Source: an uncultured Colwellia sp.
GTDB lineage: Bacteria > Pseudomonadota > Gammaproteobacteria > Enterobacterales > Alteromonadaceae
Direction of reading: 5' to 3'
Assembly: GCA_913061475.1 (NCBI GenBank)
Contig: CAJXUN010000006.1
Location: 62,001 to 126,000 of the forward strand
DNA length: 64,000 nucleotides
Shown here: positions 37,193-46,006 of the stretch, piece after piece
Position numbering within the stretch: the first letter of the stretch is position 1
How the letters are laid out: each line of letters opens with the position of its first letter
Position numbers and translations under genes: made by a program
The notes under the pieces: generated by a model
What the model saw: only the letters and a program-made list of their open reading frames with translations
Database searches by the model: none
What the model was told of the DNA's origin: nothing

Positions 37193-39162
37193 GATGCTCT
37201 CCGTTCTATATTTGCTTGCTCAATAGCCGCTTTACTTGATTGTTCATTAGCAATCAATGACGTGACGTTAAGCTGGGTTTGAATACGGGTTTTGGTGCCA
37301 TCTTGGAAAACAACCGTGGTATCAATATCAACCACATCTTTGTTGTCATAAATAGCTGAAATAATGTCGCCATATTTATCAGCGATAACACCACGACGTA
37401 CTTTACGTGTCCGAGTTAGTTCGCCATCATCAGCGTCTAATTCTTTGTAAAGCAGTAGAAATTTATGAATTTTTTGAGCTTCAGGTAATGTCTCATTCAC
37501 CCGTGAAATTTCTTCGGCGAGCTTGGCGTAAACTTCAGGTAAGGTAGACAGATTGGTATAATTAGTGAAAGCAAAACCATTTTGTTCAGCCCACTTAGCA
37601 ACAATACTAAAACGAATACAAATAATCGCCGATAAGTAAGGTTTGTCTTTACCTAAAATAACCGCTTCACCAATAAAAGATGAAAACTTAAGTTTGTTTT
37701 CAATGTATTGCGGTGAGTACTGCGCACCATTGCTAGTACAAGCAAGATCCTTAATACGATCAATAACCACTAAATGCCCTGATGGTTTAAAATAACCGGC
37801 ATCACCGGTTTGCATCCAGCCATCAATAACATCTTCGTCATAAGCTTTTTGGTTATTTAAGTAGCCGGTAAACATACCCACTGTTCGGGCAATAATTTCG
37901 CCGACACCTGATTCATCGGTATTAATCACCTTAATTTCGGCGCTATCAAACGCGACACCAACACTGTCATAGTCGACATCATCTTCATGGTGAATAGTGT
38001 AAGCACCACACATTTCTGTTTGGCCATAAAGTTGGCGTAAAGGCACACCGATAGTTTGGAAGAATTTAAAGGTATCTGGCCCCATTGCCGCACCACCTGT
38101 GGCCGCTGACTTTAAAAATGAAAAACCGAGACGATCTCGTAATGCTTTCATTAATAACACCTCAGCAAGCCATGACTTTTCACCTTGCGCTTGGCTTTTT
38201 TCAGCGAGTTTCATGGCATAATTGAATAGTTTGCGCTTCAGTGGTGTTGAGTCCATCATGCGCGCTTGCACGTCAGCTAAAATACCTTCCCAAACACGCG
38301 GAGCCAATAGCACAAAACTTGGCCCTATTTCCCGTAGGTCTGACATTAAAGTTTCTTGCTCTTCAACAAAATTAACAATCTGACGTGCAATCAAGGCTTG
38401 CCCTAACGCATACACTTGTTCCATGATCCAAGGCAGCGGCAATACCGAAACATAATTATCTCCGGGTTGTCGAGGATCAGCTCTAAGGTATGAACTGCAG
38501 TGTTTAACAAAATCACCACCATTGAGTAAGGCAATTTTAGGCTTTGATGTGGTGCCTGAAGTCGTACAATAAATCGAAATATCTTCGGGCGTTGTGGCAG
38601 CAGTTAATTGCTTATAACCTTGTGGATTTTCTTTGTCTATCTTCTGACCTAATTGATAAACCGCATTTATATCAACCAACCTAGCGTCTGAATATTTACG
38701 CATGCCTCTAGGGTCACAATAAACAATAAACTTAACCTTTGGAATATTATCCGCCAGTTCAAGTAGCTTGTCGCATTGCTCTTCGTTTTCAGCAACAACG
38801 ACTGTTGCCCCACTATTTTCAAGCAAATAAACCACTTCTTCATGCATTGAGTCTTGATAAATGCCGATGGAATAACAACGCATCGCATGGGCGGCTACTT
38901 CACCCCAAATCCATTCAGGACGGTTATCGCCGAGTAAGGCAATAGCATCACCTTGGCTAACGCCCATATCCAATAATCCCAAGCTCAACCATTTCACCCG
39001 ATCGTTATAATCGCTCCAAGTGAACTCGTTCCAAATACCAAATTCTTTTTCACGCATCGCAATCGCATTTGGCCAATTTTCAGCATTGTGCTGTAAAATT
39101 TTTGGGAAGGTATTTAACGTTCCCATTTCAAAATCATTACTAGTTTGGGTTACGGCATTCAT
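37189..39162 (-). CDS. AMP-dependent acyl-CoA synthetase, long-chain (FAA1-like) type
   Basis: 657 residues. The P-loop-like 'CTTSGTTSKPKIALL' (about 201-215), 'YGQTEMCGAY' (ATP-binding), 'GWMQTGDAGYF' and 'VIDRIKDL' are the core motifs of adenylate-forming ligases. The length and the C-terminal extension resemble eukaryotic-type long-chain acyl-CoA synthetases often found inside Liv-type operons. It would activate an imported acid as its CoA ester. It overlaps livG by 1 bp and livH by 4 bp. Confidence 0.88.
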   Translation of the reverse strand: MNAVTQTSNDFEMGTLNTFPKILQHNAENWPNAIAMREKEFGIWNEFTWSDYNDRVKWLSLGLLDMGVSQGDAIALLGDNRPEWIWGEVAAHAMRCYSIGIYQDSMHEEVVYLLENSGATVVVAENEEQCDKLLELADNIPKVKFIVYCDPRGMRKYSDARLVDINAVYQLGQKIDKENPQGYKQLTAATTPEDISIYCTTSGTTSKPKIALLNGGDFVKHCSSYLRADPRQPGDNYVSVLPLPWIMEQVYALGQALIARQIVNFVEEQETLMSDLREIGPSFVLLAPRVWEGILADVQARMMDSTPLKRKLFNYAMKLAEKSQAQGEKSWLAEVLLMKALRDRLGFSFLKSAATGGAAMGPDTFKFFQTIGVPLRQLYGQTEMCGAYTIHHEDDVDYDSVGVAFDSAEIKVINTDESGVGEIIARTVGMFTGYLNNQKAYDEDVIDGWMQTGDAGYFKPSGHLVVIDRIKDLACTSNGAQYSPQYIENKLKFSSFIGEAVILGKDKPYLSAIICIRFSIVAKWAEQNGFAFTNYTNLSTLPEVYAKLAEEISRVNETLPEAQKIHKFLLLYKELDADDGELTRTRKVRRGVIADKYGDIISAIYDNKDVVDIDTTVVFQDGTKTRIQTQLNVTSLIANEQSSKAAIEQANIERRAS

Positions 39163-39983
39163 CAGCTTACCTCCGCTAATTTTGCTTGTTGTTCTGATGA
39201 TGTCTCTTCACTTTCTTCAAGCCCTAAGTAAGCGCGCTTAACATAAGGATCTGCCATCACTTCTTCAGGTAAACCACAAATCAGTTTTTTACCAAAATCA
39301 AGCACCATGACTTCATGTGAAATATCCATCACCACGCCCATATCATGCTCAATCATCACCACGGTAATACCAAACTCTTCGTTTAAATCGAGAATATATC
39401 TCGCCATATCCTCTTTCTCTTCTAAGTTCATTCCAGCCATCGGCTCATCAAGCAGAATCAACTTGGGGTTTAACGCCATTGCCCGCGCTAACTCGACACG
39501 TTTGCGCAATCCGTAAGATAAAGTGCCAGCAATAGATTTGCGAATATGAGAAATTTCCAGAAAGTCGATAACTTCTTCAACTTTACGGCGATGCTCTAGT
39601 TCTTCTTTTTGAGCACCTGACGCCCAATATAATGGCCCAGTCAGCCAGTTATTTTTTAATAGGTGATGACGTCCAACCATAATATTATCGAGTACTGACA
39701 TATGACCAAACAAAGCTAGATTTTGAAAAGTACGACCCATACCTAGATCGGCGCGGTCATTGGGGCGCAAACCGGTAACGTTCTTACCATCGAAAGTAAT
39801 GCTGCCGCTGTTAGGCTGATAGCGGCCAGAAATGCAATTGAGCATTGATGTTTTGCCCGCACCATTGGGCCCGATAATCGAAAAAACTGAGCCTTTTTTT
39901 ACTGAAAAGCTAACATCGGTTAAGGCTTTAACACCACCAAACGCCAGTGATATTTGCTCTATATTGAGTATCGACGCAGTCAT
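39162..39983 (-). CDS. ABC transporter ATPase, LivG type
   Basis: 273 residues from ATG 39983, which has a perfect AGGAGG ribosome site; the frame extends upstream to 40079, but that extension carries no domain and crosses the terminator region. Walker A 'GPNGAGKTS' is at 38-46, signature 'LSYGLRKRVELARAMALNP', Walker B 'LILLDEP', H-loop 'VMIEHDM'. This is the first gene of the transporter operon; its stop overlaps the ligase start (TGATG). Confidence 0.9.
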   Translation of the reverse strand: MTASILNIEQISLAFGGVKALTDVSFSVKKGSVFSIIGPNGAGKTSMLNCISGRYQPNSGSITFDGKNVTGLRPNDRADLGMGRTFQNLALFGHMSVLDNIMVGRHHLLKNNWLTGPLYWASGAQKEELEHRRKVEEVIDFLEISHIRKSIAGTLSYGLRKRVELARAMALNPKLILLDEPMAGMNLEEKEDMARYILDLNEEFGITVVMIEHDMGVVMDISHEVMVLDFGKKLICGLPEEVMADPYVKRAYLGLEESEETSSEQQAKLAEVS

Positions 39984-40038
39984 ACTCAACCTCCTAAATT
40001 CAAGTGGGGGAAATAACGTTCTGTTGCAGCTCACGTTT

Positions 40039-40068
40039 AAAAAAAGAGAGGGGGCAAGCCCCCTCCCA
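40039..40068 (-). terminator. Strong terminator after the porin gene
   Basis: On the minus strand an 8-bp GC-rich stem (GAGGGGGC / GCCCCCTC) with a 2-nt loop is followed by TCTTTTTTT. It ends porin transcription about 60 nt after its stop and separates it from the transporter operon, which then needs its own promoter or read-through. Confidence 0.9.
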
Positions 40069-40070
40069 AA

Positions 40071-40097
40071 ACGTAACAACGATTGGGAAAGTTACGT
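40071..40097. promoter_or_regulatory. ACGTAAC-N13-GTTACGT dyad
   Basis: Perfect 7-bp inverted repeats separated by 13 bp, with half-sites 20 bp apart (two helical turns), between the porin stop and the terminator, about 90-115 bp upstream of the LivG-type start. It could be an operator for the transporter operon or part of an mRNA 3' structure of the porin transcript. No regulator is assigned. Confidence 0.3.
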
Positions 40098-40124
40098 AAG
40101 CTTCAACATTAGAACAGGGGGAAA

Positions 40125-41165
40125 TTACAATGCGTATCTCATTGTTGCTTGTACATAGGTGGAGTCTTTATCTAGCTCATCAATAGAGAAGTTACCCACC
40201 TCAATACCTACCGCGAGATCTTTGGTTAAGTCTTGGAATAAGTTAACGCCCCACTGTGTGCGCTCGCGATCAGAAACATCACCTTCAACTTTGCCGTACA
40301 GCACCGTTGAACGTAAGGTCTCATTCCAGAAGTGACGATAAGCAACTAATACAGAGGTCAGGTCTTCAACTTCTTCACCATAAAGATCCTTAACTGCAGC
40401 AACACCAACGTAACGACCTAATTCACCTTTATGAAATTGAAAACGAATATCATCTTTACCGCTGGTTTTAATACGACCAGCCACTGAGGCGCCAAATGCC
40501 CTTTCACTATTACCTAAGGTAGTATTTAATTCTCGCGCTAAACCCGATACGGAAACACTGCCCCAGTCGCCTTTAAAGTTATAACGCGCGACAATATCAG
40601 GCACGCTATCATTGGCGGTATCACCACCCCAGCTTTCAGGGTTTTCTAAGGCAACTTGAAAGTTACCTACGTTGTAACGAACTTGACCTTGGCGTATAAA
40701 AACCAACCCCGTTGTCGCACCAGCAAAATCTGCTGACTCAGGAATAGCACTGGTATTCATAAAGGTTGACCATGTTTGACCAACGGTTAAGTCTTTGTAT
40801 TTAACAAATGCATGACGAATACGCGGATGCGCCGAATTCGACACAATTTCATTACCGCCACCGCCCCAAAAATCCATTTCTATAAAGCCCATAACGTCAC
40901 CATGAACATATTTGGTATTAAAGCGTGTTTCATTGGCAAAAATCTTAAATTGTGAAGCATTTTCTGAAAGCGCCGCGCCATCACCGATCCAAAAATCACG
41001 GTAAGCTACATCACCGTCTACATAGCGAGCATCTATTTTGATGTAACCACCAAAGGTTAATTTATCATTGTCTGTTAATTCAATTTCATAACCGGCAAAT
41101 GCCGAACTTGTTGCCACCATAAACGAAGATGCGAGTAATAATTTTTTATATTTTGAGTTAAACAT
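40125..41165 (-). CDS. DcaP-like outer-membrane porin
   Basis: 346 residues with a signal peptide (cleavage after 'SAFA', about 24). The mature protein begins 'YEIELTDNDKLTFGGYIKIDARY' and alternates polar/hydrophobic strands, ending in Leu after an aromatic ('ATMRYAL'), as expected for an outer-membrane barrel. 'GFIEMDFWGGGGNE' and 'KDLTVGQTWSTFMN' resemble the DcaP family of trimeric porins that pass dicarboxylates. Position upstream of a carboxylate-activating ABC operon supports an acid-uptake role. Confidence 0.82.
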   Translation of the reverse strand: MFNSKYKKLLLASSFMVATSSAFAGYEIELTDNDKLTFGGYIKIDARYVDGDVAYRDFWIGDGAALSENASQFKIFANETRFNTKYVHGDVMGFIEMDFWGGGGNEIVSNSAHPRIRHAFVKYKDLTVGQTWSTFMNTSAIPESADFAGATTGLVFIRQGQVRYNVGNFQVALENPESWGGDTANDSVPDIVARYNFKGDWGSVSVSGLARELNTTLGNSERAFGASVAGRIKTSGKDDIRFQFHKGELGRYVGVAAVKDLYGEEVEDLTSVLVAYRHFWNETLRSTVLYGKVEGDVSDRERTQWGVNLFQDLTKDLAVGIEVGNFSIDELDKDSTYVQATMRYAL

Positions 41166-41253
41166 CTAGCTATTCCCCTTGTATTTTTTGTACGTTCAAT
41201 ACTAAACACGTCGAAAAAATCAACAATTGGAAATAAGACCTAGCACCTTGCAA

Positions 41254-41271
41254 TTAGTCCTTTAGTCTAGT
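41254..41271. promoter_or_regulatory. 18-bp motif shared with 49759-49776
   Basis: TTAGTCCTTTAGTCTAGT in the divergent promoter region, 88 bp upstream of the porin start and 82 bp upstream of the kinase start. The identical 18-mer occurs inverted upstream of the response regulator. It contains two TTAGTC repeats 8 bp apart. The likely explanation is a binding site for the regulator partnered with this kinase. This is inference. Confidence 0.5.
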
Positions 41272-41353
41272 GCGATGTTGTTTGACTTGTGACACCAAAT
41301 GGCAACAGCTAAGATGAAGAAAAATAATAATTTTCCCGCACCATAAGGACGAT

Positions 41354-44300
41354 ATGTTTTCGAATTGGTTACTGGTAAGTGTCAGTATTGGCTACATAAG
41401 TCTATTGTTTCTTATTGCCTATTTGGGCGGGAAATATCGTCATAAATTAGCCGAGAAACAAACGGCAATTATTTATGCGCTATCGTTAGGTGTGTACTGT
41501 ACATCGTGGGGTTTTTTAGGCACGTCTGCACAAGCAGCCAAAAGCTCTTTTACCTACATTTCGGTGTATTTAGCCCCTATATTACTGTTTGTTTTTGCTT
41601 GGCCATTTATTCAGCGAATTATCAAGACCTGTTTAAAACTAAAAATAACCTCTATTGCTGACCTGCTTTCAGCACGTTTCGGTAAGTCGCAAAGCCTAGC
41701 CTTCATTGTTACCGTTGTCGCGCTCATTGGCACCCTGCCGTATATTGCCTTGCAGCTAAAAGCGATTGTTTATTCATATAAAATACTGCAACAAAATCAA
41801 GACTTTCCTGTTTGGCAGTTAGGCTTAATTGTCAGTACTATTTTGGCCGGGTTTAGTATTATTTTTGGCATTCGAACCATTGATGTTACAGAACGACATC
41901 CGGGGGTGATGATCGCCATCGCCTTCGAGTCAGCAGTAAAGCTTATTGCTTTTTTAATGGTTGGCATTTTTGTATCATTTTTTATCTATGACTCACCAGC
42001 AGAAATTTGGCGATTATCACAAGACCATGTCTCAATTAGCCAACAGTTTGAAAGTACCAATATCATTAACATGGTAGGACTACTGATTATTGTTATGTCA
42101 GCCTTCCTTTGTTTACCGCGACAGTTTCAAGTGATGTTTGTCGAAATTAAAGAACAAAAAAATAGTAACTTGGCGCGTTGGTGGTTGCCGGCATATATTT
42201 TAGTATTTGCATTTTTTGCCGGTCCTATCGGGCTTGCTGGCACTTTAAACTATGGCCAATCTTTAGAGCCAGACGCTTACGTATTATTTTTACCCGCTTA
42301 TAATGGCCAAGTTTGGCTGTCATTATTTGCCTTCCTCGGCGCAGTTTCAGCTGCAAGCTCTATGGTTATTGTCTCGACAATTGCCTTAAGCACTATGTTA
42401 AGCAACGAGATTGTCTTTCCGTTAATGTTCAAGCTATCGCCGCAAAAACAGCATGATTTTTTACATTTTCAATCACGATTATTGCGTATTCGCAAAGCCT
42501 TAGTGATCACCGTGATCACCTTAAGTTATGGCATGCTTTTGTTATCACCACCCGATACTCTTTCTTCTTTGGGTGAAGTTGCCTTTGGTGCCATAGCGCA
42601 AATTGGACCGGCACTCATTGCGGCTTTTTTCTGGCGCCGCGCCACTCATAAGGGCGTACTCTGGGGCATAGGCAGTGGTTTTTCTATCTGGATTATATTT
42701 AATTTGTTACCCCAATTAGGTTTTTATACCCATCCGTTAGCAAATTCAGCATTCTCCGCTACCACCATTGTCACGCTGATAGGTCTTCTCATTAACATTC
42801 TCGTATTAGTGATTGTTTCCTTGCTCACGCGGCAAAGCATCCGCGAAGAAATGCAAAGTAAGTTTTTCTACAAGCAAGACCAGCACCCGCAATCTCATTT
42901 ACCTAAACAGCCCAGAATTGATATTCGAGAGCTAGAGTATTTAGTCGCCAGATTTATTGGTCAGGAAAAGTCATCGGAGTGTTTTGAGAGCTTTAATTCT
43001 GTACATAAAAATAAAAAACAAAAAAGCTACAATGAAGCCCTGATCTTTCATGCCGAGCATACCCTTGCTAGCGTTATCGGCTCAGCGTCAGCAAAACTGG
43101 TTATTTCCTTTGCCCTTGGTGGTCGTGATATCGCCTTTGATCAAGTGGCTAAAATTGTTGAAGACAACTCAAGCCAACAATTAGAATTTAGCCGTTCAGT
43201 ACTACAAGGAGCTATTGAAAACACTAGCGAAGGTATTTCTGTTATTGATGGCAATTTAAATTTAGTCGCATGGAATAAACAGTACTTAGACATTTTCAAT
43301 TACCCGCCTGGCTTTATCTATATTGGTTGCCATGTTAGTAACGTTATTCGCTTTAATCTCAGTAATCAAAAGCGCTACATTCATGACATTGACGCACAAG
43401 TACAAAAGCGTTTGCAGTTCATAAGAGCAGGCAGCAAGCACAAATCGGAACGTAAATTGTCAAATGGCAAAATAATTAACATAGAAGGAAACCCAATTCC
43501 CGGTGGCGGCTTTGTGATGATTTTTTCCGATATTACTGAATACCGACGCGCTGAAAAATACCTAAAAGAAGAAAATACCGACCTGGAGAGTCGAGTGTTA
43601 AGCCGAACGAAAGAGCTTGAACAAGCCAACCTAGAACTTGAAAAAGCCAATCAAGACTTAGCCAATGCACAACTTAAAGCCGAACAAGCGCACTTAAAAA
43701 AGAGCCAATACTTGCGCGCCTGTAGTCATGATTTATTACAACCATTATCGGCCGCTCGCCTTTTCTCCTCTGCGGTCAGTTTAAGTGCAAAAGTAACCAA
43801 GCAAGAACGCGAACAAATCAAACAAATTGATACTTCGCTAGAAATTGCCAATAATTTATTGTTAGATTTAAACGAAATAGCGCGGATAGAAAGCGGTAAT
43901 ATCAGCCCCGATATCAGTACATTTGCTGTAAAAAAACTGTTTTCTATGCTGCATTCTGAGTTCTGTGCATTGAGCAAAGATTACCAAATTGACTTTCATT
44001 GCTTTTCAAGCGACTTGTATATTAAAAGTGACTTCACGCTATTATCACGCATTATTCAAAATTTCCTGAGTAATGCCTTTCGCTACGCGAGTAACGGTAA
44101 GGTATTACTGGGTTGTCGCCGCAAAGGGCAGTACCTTTGTTTACAAGTGTTAGACAACGGTCCCGGTATACCTGAAGATAAGCAGCAACAAGTATTTGAA
44201 CAATTCACCCAGCTATCAACAAAATTAGTCGGCCCCAAGGGCCTAGGTTTAGGTTTGAATATCGCGCAAAGCCTAGCTGAAATTTTAAATCATCAGCTAG

Positions 44301-44896
44301 GTTTAATCTCAAAAGCTGGCCACGGCTGTTTATTTAGCGTCAGTGTTCCTATGGCGGCGGCACCGACATTGCAGCAAGCCAAACCTTTACGCGCAAGCAC
44401 CACCTTACAGGGTGTTAGTGTTTTATGTATCGATAACGAAGCGGCGGTATTGTCAGGTATGAATGACTTATTATCGGCATGGAAATGTAAAGTGTACAGC
44501 GCAATAAGTGCTGAACAAGCGATTGAAGTTTATCAAAAACACGAAGAAGAAATCGATATAGTCTTAGTTGACTATCAATTAGTCTCAGAAAATACCGCGA
44601 ACATATTATCATCCGATTCGGCTTTTATTCCTAAGCAACCTAAAGACAATAATCATGATATCGCTAACTTCAACGGCATTGAGTTGATAAAGCATTTACG
44701 CGCCATAAGCCACTACCCTTTACCGGCGATTTTGATCACCGCCACAACCGACGAAAGCGTTTTAGGACAAGCTCAACAAGTCGATATGGGCTACCTAAGA
44801 AAAATAGTTAAACCGATAGCTTTACGGGCACTAATGAGTTCTTTACTCACCAAAGAACTCGAAAGAAACTATATACCTGATAACTTTAACCTATAG
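41354..44896 (+). CDS. Symporter-PAS-histidine kinase-receiver hybrid sensor (CrbS-like)
   Basis: 1180 residues. An SSS-family symporter module with about 13 TM helices fills residues 1-490. A PAS-like segment follows (about 615-720, 'ENTSEGISVIDGNLNLVAWN'), then a coiled coil (about 735-780), an H-box 'CSHDLLQPL' (His792), a HATPase domain ('NFLSNAFRYA', 'DNGPGIP', 'GLGLGLNIAQ') and a C-terminal receiver with phospho-acceptor Asp1073 ('VLVDYQL'). CrbS/MxtR proteins of this layout pair with a LuxR-type regulator and control acetate use. Divergence from the porin/ABC cluster suggests this one watches the same acid. Its partner is probably the regulator at 48721-49368. Confidence 0.9.
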   Translation: MFSNWLLVSVSIGYISLLFLIAYLGGKYRHKLAEKQTAIIYALSLGVYCTSWGFLGTSAQAAKSSFTYISVYLAPILLFVFAWPFIQRIIKTCLKLKITSIADLLSARFGKSQSLAFIVTVVALIGTLPYIALQLKAIVYSYKILQQNQDFPVWQLGLIVSTILAGFSIIFGIRTIDVTERHPGVMIAIAFESAVKLIAFLMVGIFVSFFIYDSPAEIWRLSQDHVSISQQFESTNIINMVGLLIIVMSAFLCLPRQFQVMFVEIKEQKNSNLARWWLPAYILVFAFFAGPIGLAGTLNYGQSLEPDAYVLFLPAYNGQVWLSLFAFLGAVSAASSMVIVSTIALSTMLSNEIVFPLMFKLSPQKQHDFLHFQSRLLRIRKALVITVITLSYGMLLLSPPDTLSSLGEVAFGAIAQIGPALIAAFFWRRATHKGVLWGIGSGFSIWIIFNLLPQLGFYTHPLANSAFSATTIVTLIGLLINILVLVIVSLLTRQSIREEMQSKFFYKQDQHPQSHLPKQPRIDIRELEYLVARFIGQEKSSECFESFNSVHKNKKQKSYNEALIFHAEHTLASVIGSASAKLVISFALGGRDIAFDQVAKIVEDNSSQQLEFSRSVLQGAIENTSEGISVIDGNLNLVAWNKQYLDIFNYPPGFIYIGCHVSNVIRFNLSNQKRYIHDIDAQVQKRLQFIRAGSKHKSERKLSNGKIINIEGNPIPGGGFVMIFSDITEYRRAEKYLKEENTDLESRVLSRTKELEQANLELEKANQDLANAQLKAEQAHLKKSQYLRACSHDLLQPLSAARLFSSAVSLSAKVTKQEREQIKQIDTSLEIANNLLLDLNEIARIESGNISPDISTFAVKKLFSMLHSEFCALSKDYQIDFHCFSSDLYIKSDFTLLSRIIQNFLSNAFRYASNGKVLLGCRRKGQYLCLQVLDNGPGIPEDKQQQVFEQFTQLSTKLVGPKGLGLGLNIAQSLAEILNHQLGLISKAGHGCLFSVSVPMAAAPTLQQAKPLRASTTLQGVSVLCIDNEAAVLSGMNDLLSAWKCKVYSAISAEQAIEVYQKHEEEIDIVLVDYQLVSENTANILSSDSAFIPKQPKDNNHDIANFNGIELIKHLRAISHYPLPAILITATTDESVLGQAQQVDMGYLRKIVKPIALRALMSSLLTKELERNYIPDNFNL

Positions 44897-45005
44897 CGCA
44901 CGGCTTTTTACTTGCATCACTGTAATAGCCCGAATGGTTGGCTATGCATAATGTTTAAGGTTTAAAATTTAAAATTCACCAAATAATTTGCCACCTTAGG
45001 TCGTA

Positions 45006-45248
45006 ATGAATAGAATTATCCAACTTGGTTCAAAGACTGGAAAAATAATTAGTATTGAACAAGCTTTTAAATATACAACGATAATGAACTCTATGCTGAT
45101 TCAAACCCTAAGTGTTAAAGGGGCTACATTTGATGAAGAATCAATAGAAAATTGTTTGGTGAAATTTAGGTATAAGTCGTTTAAAGAACAAAAATCAGTT
45201 GGCTTTTGCTTCGTCGCTAATTATAGCCAACAATTTTTTGCCCCTTAA
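45006..45248 (+). CDS. Small ORF running into an attC-like site
   Basis: 80-codon frame whose last ~25 codons lie inside the attC-like site at 45171-45262. The AGGT 6 nt before the ATG is a modest ribosome site. The first ~55 residues look protein-like ('IISIEQAFKYTTIMNSMLIQ', then 'GATFDEESIENCLVKF'). No family recognised. It may be a degraded or truncated cassette gene whose natural stop was lost. Confidence 0.35.
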   Translation: MNRIIQLGSKTGKIISIEQAFKYTTIMNSMLIQTLSVKGATFDEESIENCLVKFRYKSFKEQKSVGFCFVANYSQQFFAP

Positions 45249-45262
45249 CTTGGGCGTTACAT
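45171..45262 (+). other. attC-like integron recombination site 1
   Basis: Starts TATAAGTCGTTTAAAG and ends GCCCCTTAACTTGGGCGTTAC, with an inner GTTGGCT/AGCCAAC stem (45198-45204, 45225-45231). The right end has the layout of integron attC R'/L' boxes: TTAA, then GGGCGTTA. The left box seems to have lost about 3 bp relative to TATAACAAG. The next gene begins 15 bp after the core GTT, as cassette genes do. Confidence 0.6.
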
Positions 45263-45276
45263 TTACAAGGAAGTTT

Positions 45277-45918
45277 ATGAGCCGCTTTCTAGATAGCGGA
45301 ATCTTAATTGCGATTTTAACCGCATTTTTATTCACTCTTAGTGTTGCTAATTACAATGGCTATCTAACTGCAATAGGTATTGAGCCAGGCTTTATTCTTC
45401 GAAATTCCCATCAAATATTATATAACTCATTATTTGTCATTTTAACTCCACTACTTAAAGTTGCAATTTGGGGAATAACAGTATGTTTTTCTTTATATTT
45501 CATAGCTAATTTATATACCACTGTATTACGTGATTGGCTTTGGATGAAAAAGAAAATTGCCAAGTTTAGTCTCAAAAATAAAAAAACAAAGCGAAGCCGT
45601 GCTGAAATAAATTCTCAAAAATTTATCATGTCTATGTTTCCTATAGCTTTAGCAGCTTTAATTTTCTTTGGTGGTTTACTTAAATCAGAAGAAACAGGAA
45701 AAGAGTCTGGTTATGAGCTTATTGAAAAGATACAACAATCTGATTATTTACCTCACGAAGTGATAAGTATTAAAGGTTACAAATCCAAAATATACGTTGT
45801 ATCTTGTGGTATTAATAATTGTGCTGGAATAAACGTTGATACTATGAAAATTGAGTATTTTGAAAACAAGTTTTCTATTGGCACGACGTCAAATAATGTA
45901 AATATAACAAGCAATTAA
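45277..45918 (+). CDS. Cassette-encoded membrane protein, unknown
   Basis: 213 residues from ATG 45277, chosen because AAGGA lies 5 nt upstream; an earlier in-frame ATG (45199) falls inside the attC-like site. Three hydrophobic segments (about 8-26, 50-75 and 115-135) surround a basic loop, followed by a C-terminal soluble domain of about 75 residues with 'VVSCGINNCAG'. No family is recognised. The stop codon lies a few bases inside the next attC-like site, the standard arrangement of integron cassettes. Markedly AT-rich. Confidence 0.65.
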   Translation: MSRFLDSGILIAILTAFLFTLSVANYNGYLTAIGIEPGFILRNSHQILYNSLFVILTPLLKVAIWGITVCFSLYFIANLYTTVLRDWLWMKKKIAKFSLKNKKTKRSRAEINSQKFIMSMFPIALAALIFFGGLLKSEETGKESGYELIEKIQQSDYLPHEVISIKGYKSKIYVVSCGINNCAGINVDTMKIEYFENKFSIGTTSNNVNITSN

Positions 45919-46001
45919 ATAGGAAAAAAGAGCGGTTGGCTGTTTTCACTCCGTTCAACATTTTAGCCAACAAATTCAAGTCACTTATTATGGCATTAGA
46001 G
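45903..46001 (+). other. attC-like integron recombination site 2
   Basis: Starts TATAACAAGCAATTAAAT and ends CACTTATTATGGCATTAGAG, with the inner stem GTTGGCT/AGCCAAC (45935-45941, 45965-45971), the same as in site 1. The left box TATAACAAG is intact, and the right core is ATTAGAG in place of GTTAGAG. It contains the stop of the upstream gene, and the downstream ATG follows the core by 5 bp. Confidence 0.65.
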
Positions 46002-46006
46002 TTTTT

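Noticed and set aside
45006-45120. Left arm of attC site 1 placed near GTTAAAGGGGC at 45114
   Set aside because: Would make the site about 150 bp; the TATAAGTCGTTTAAAG box at 45171 gives a normal length and keeps the central stem.
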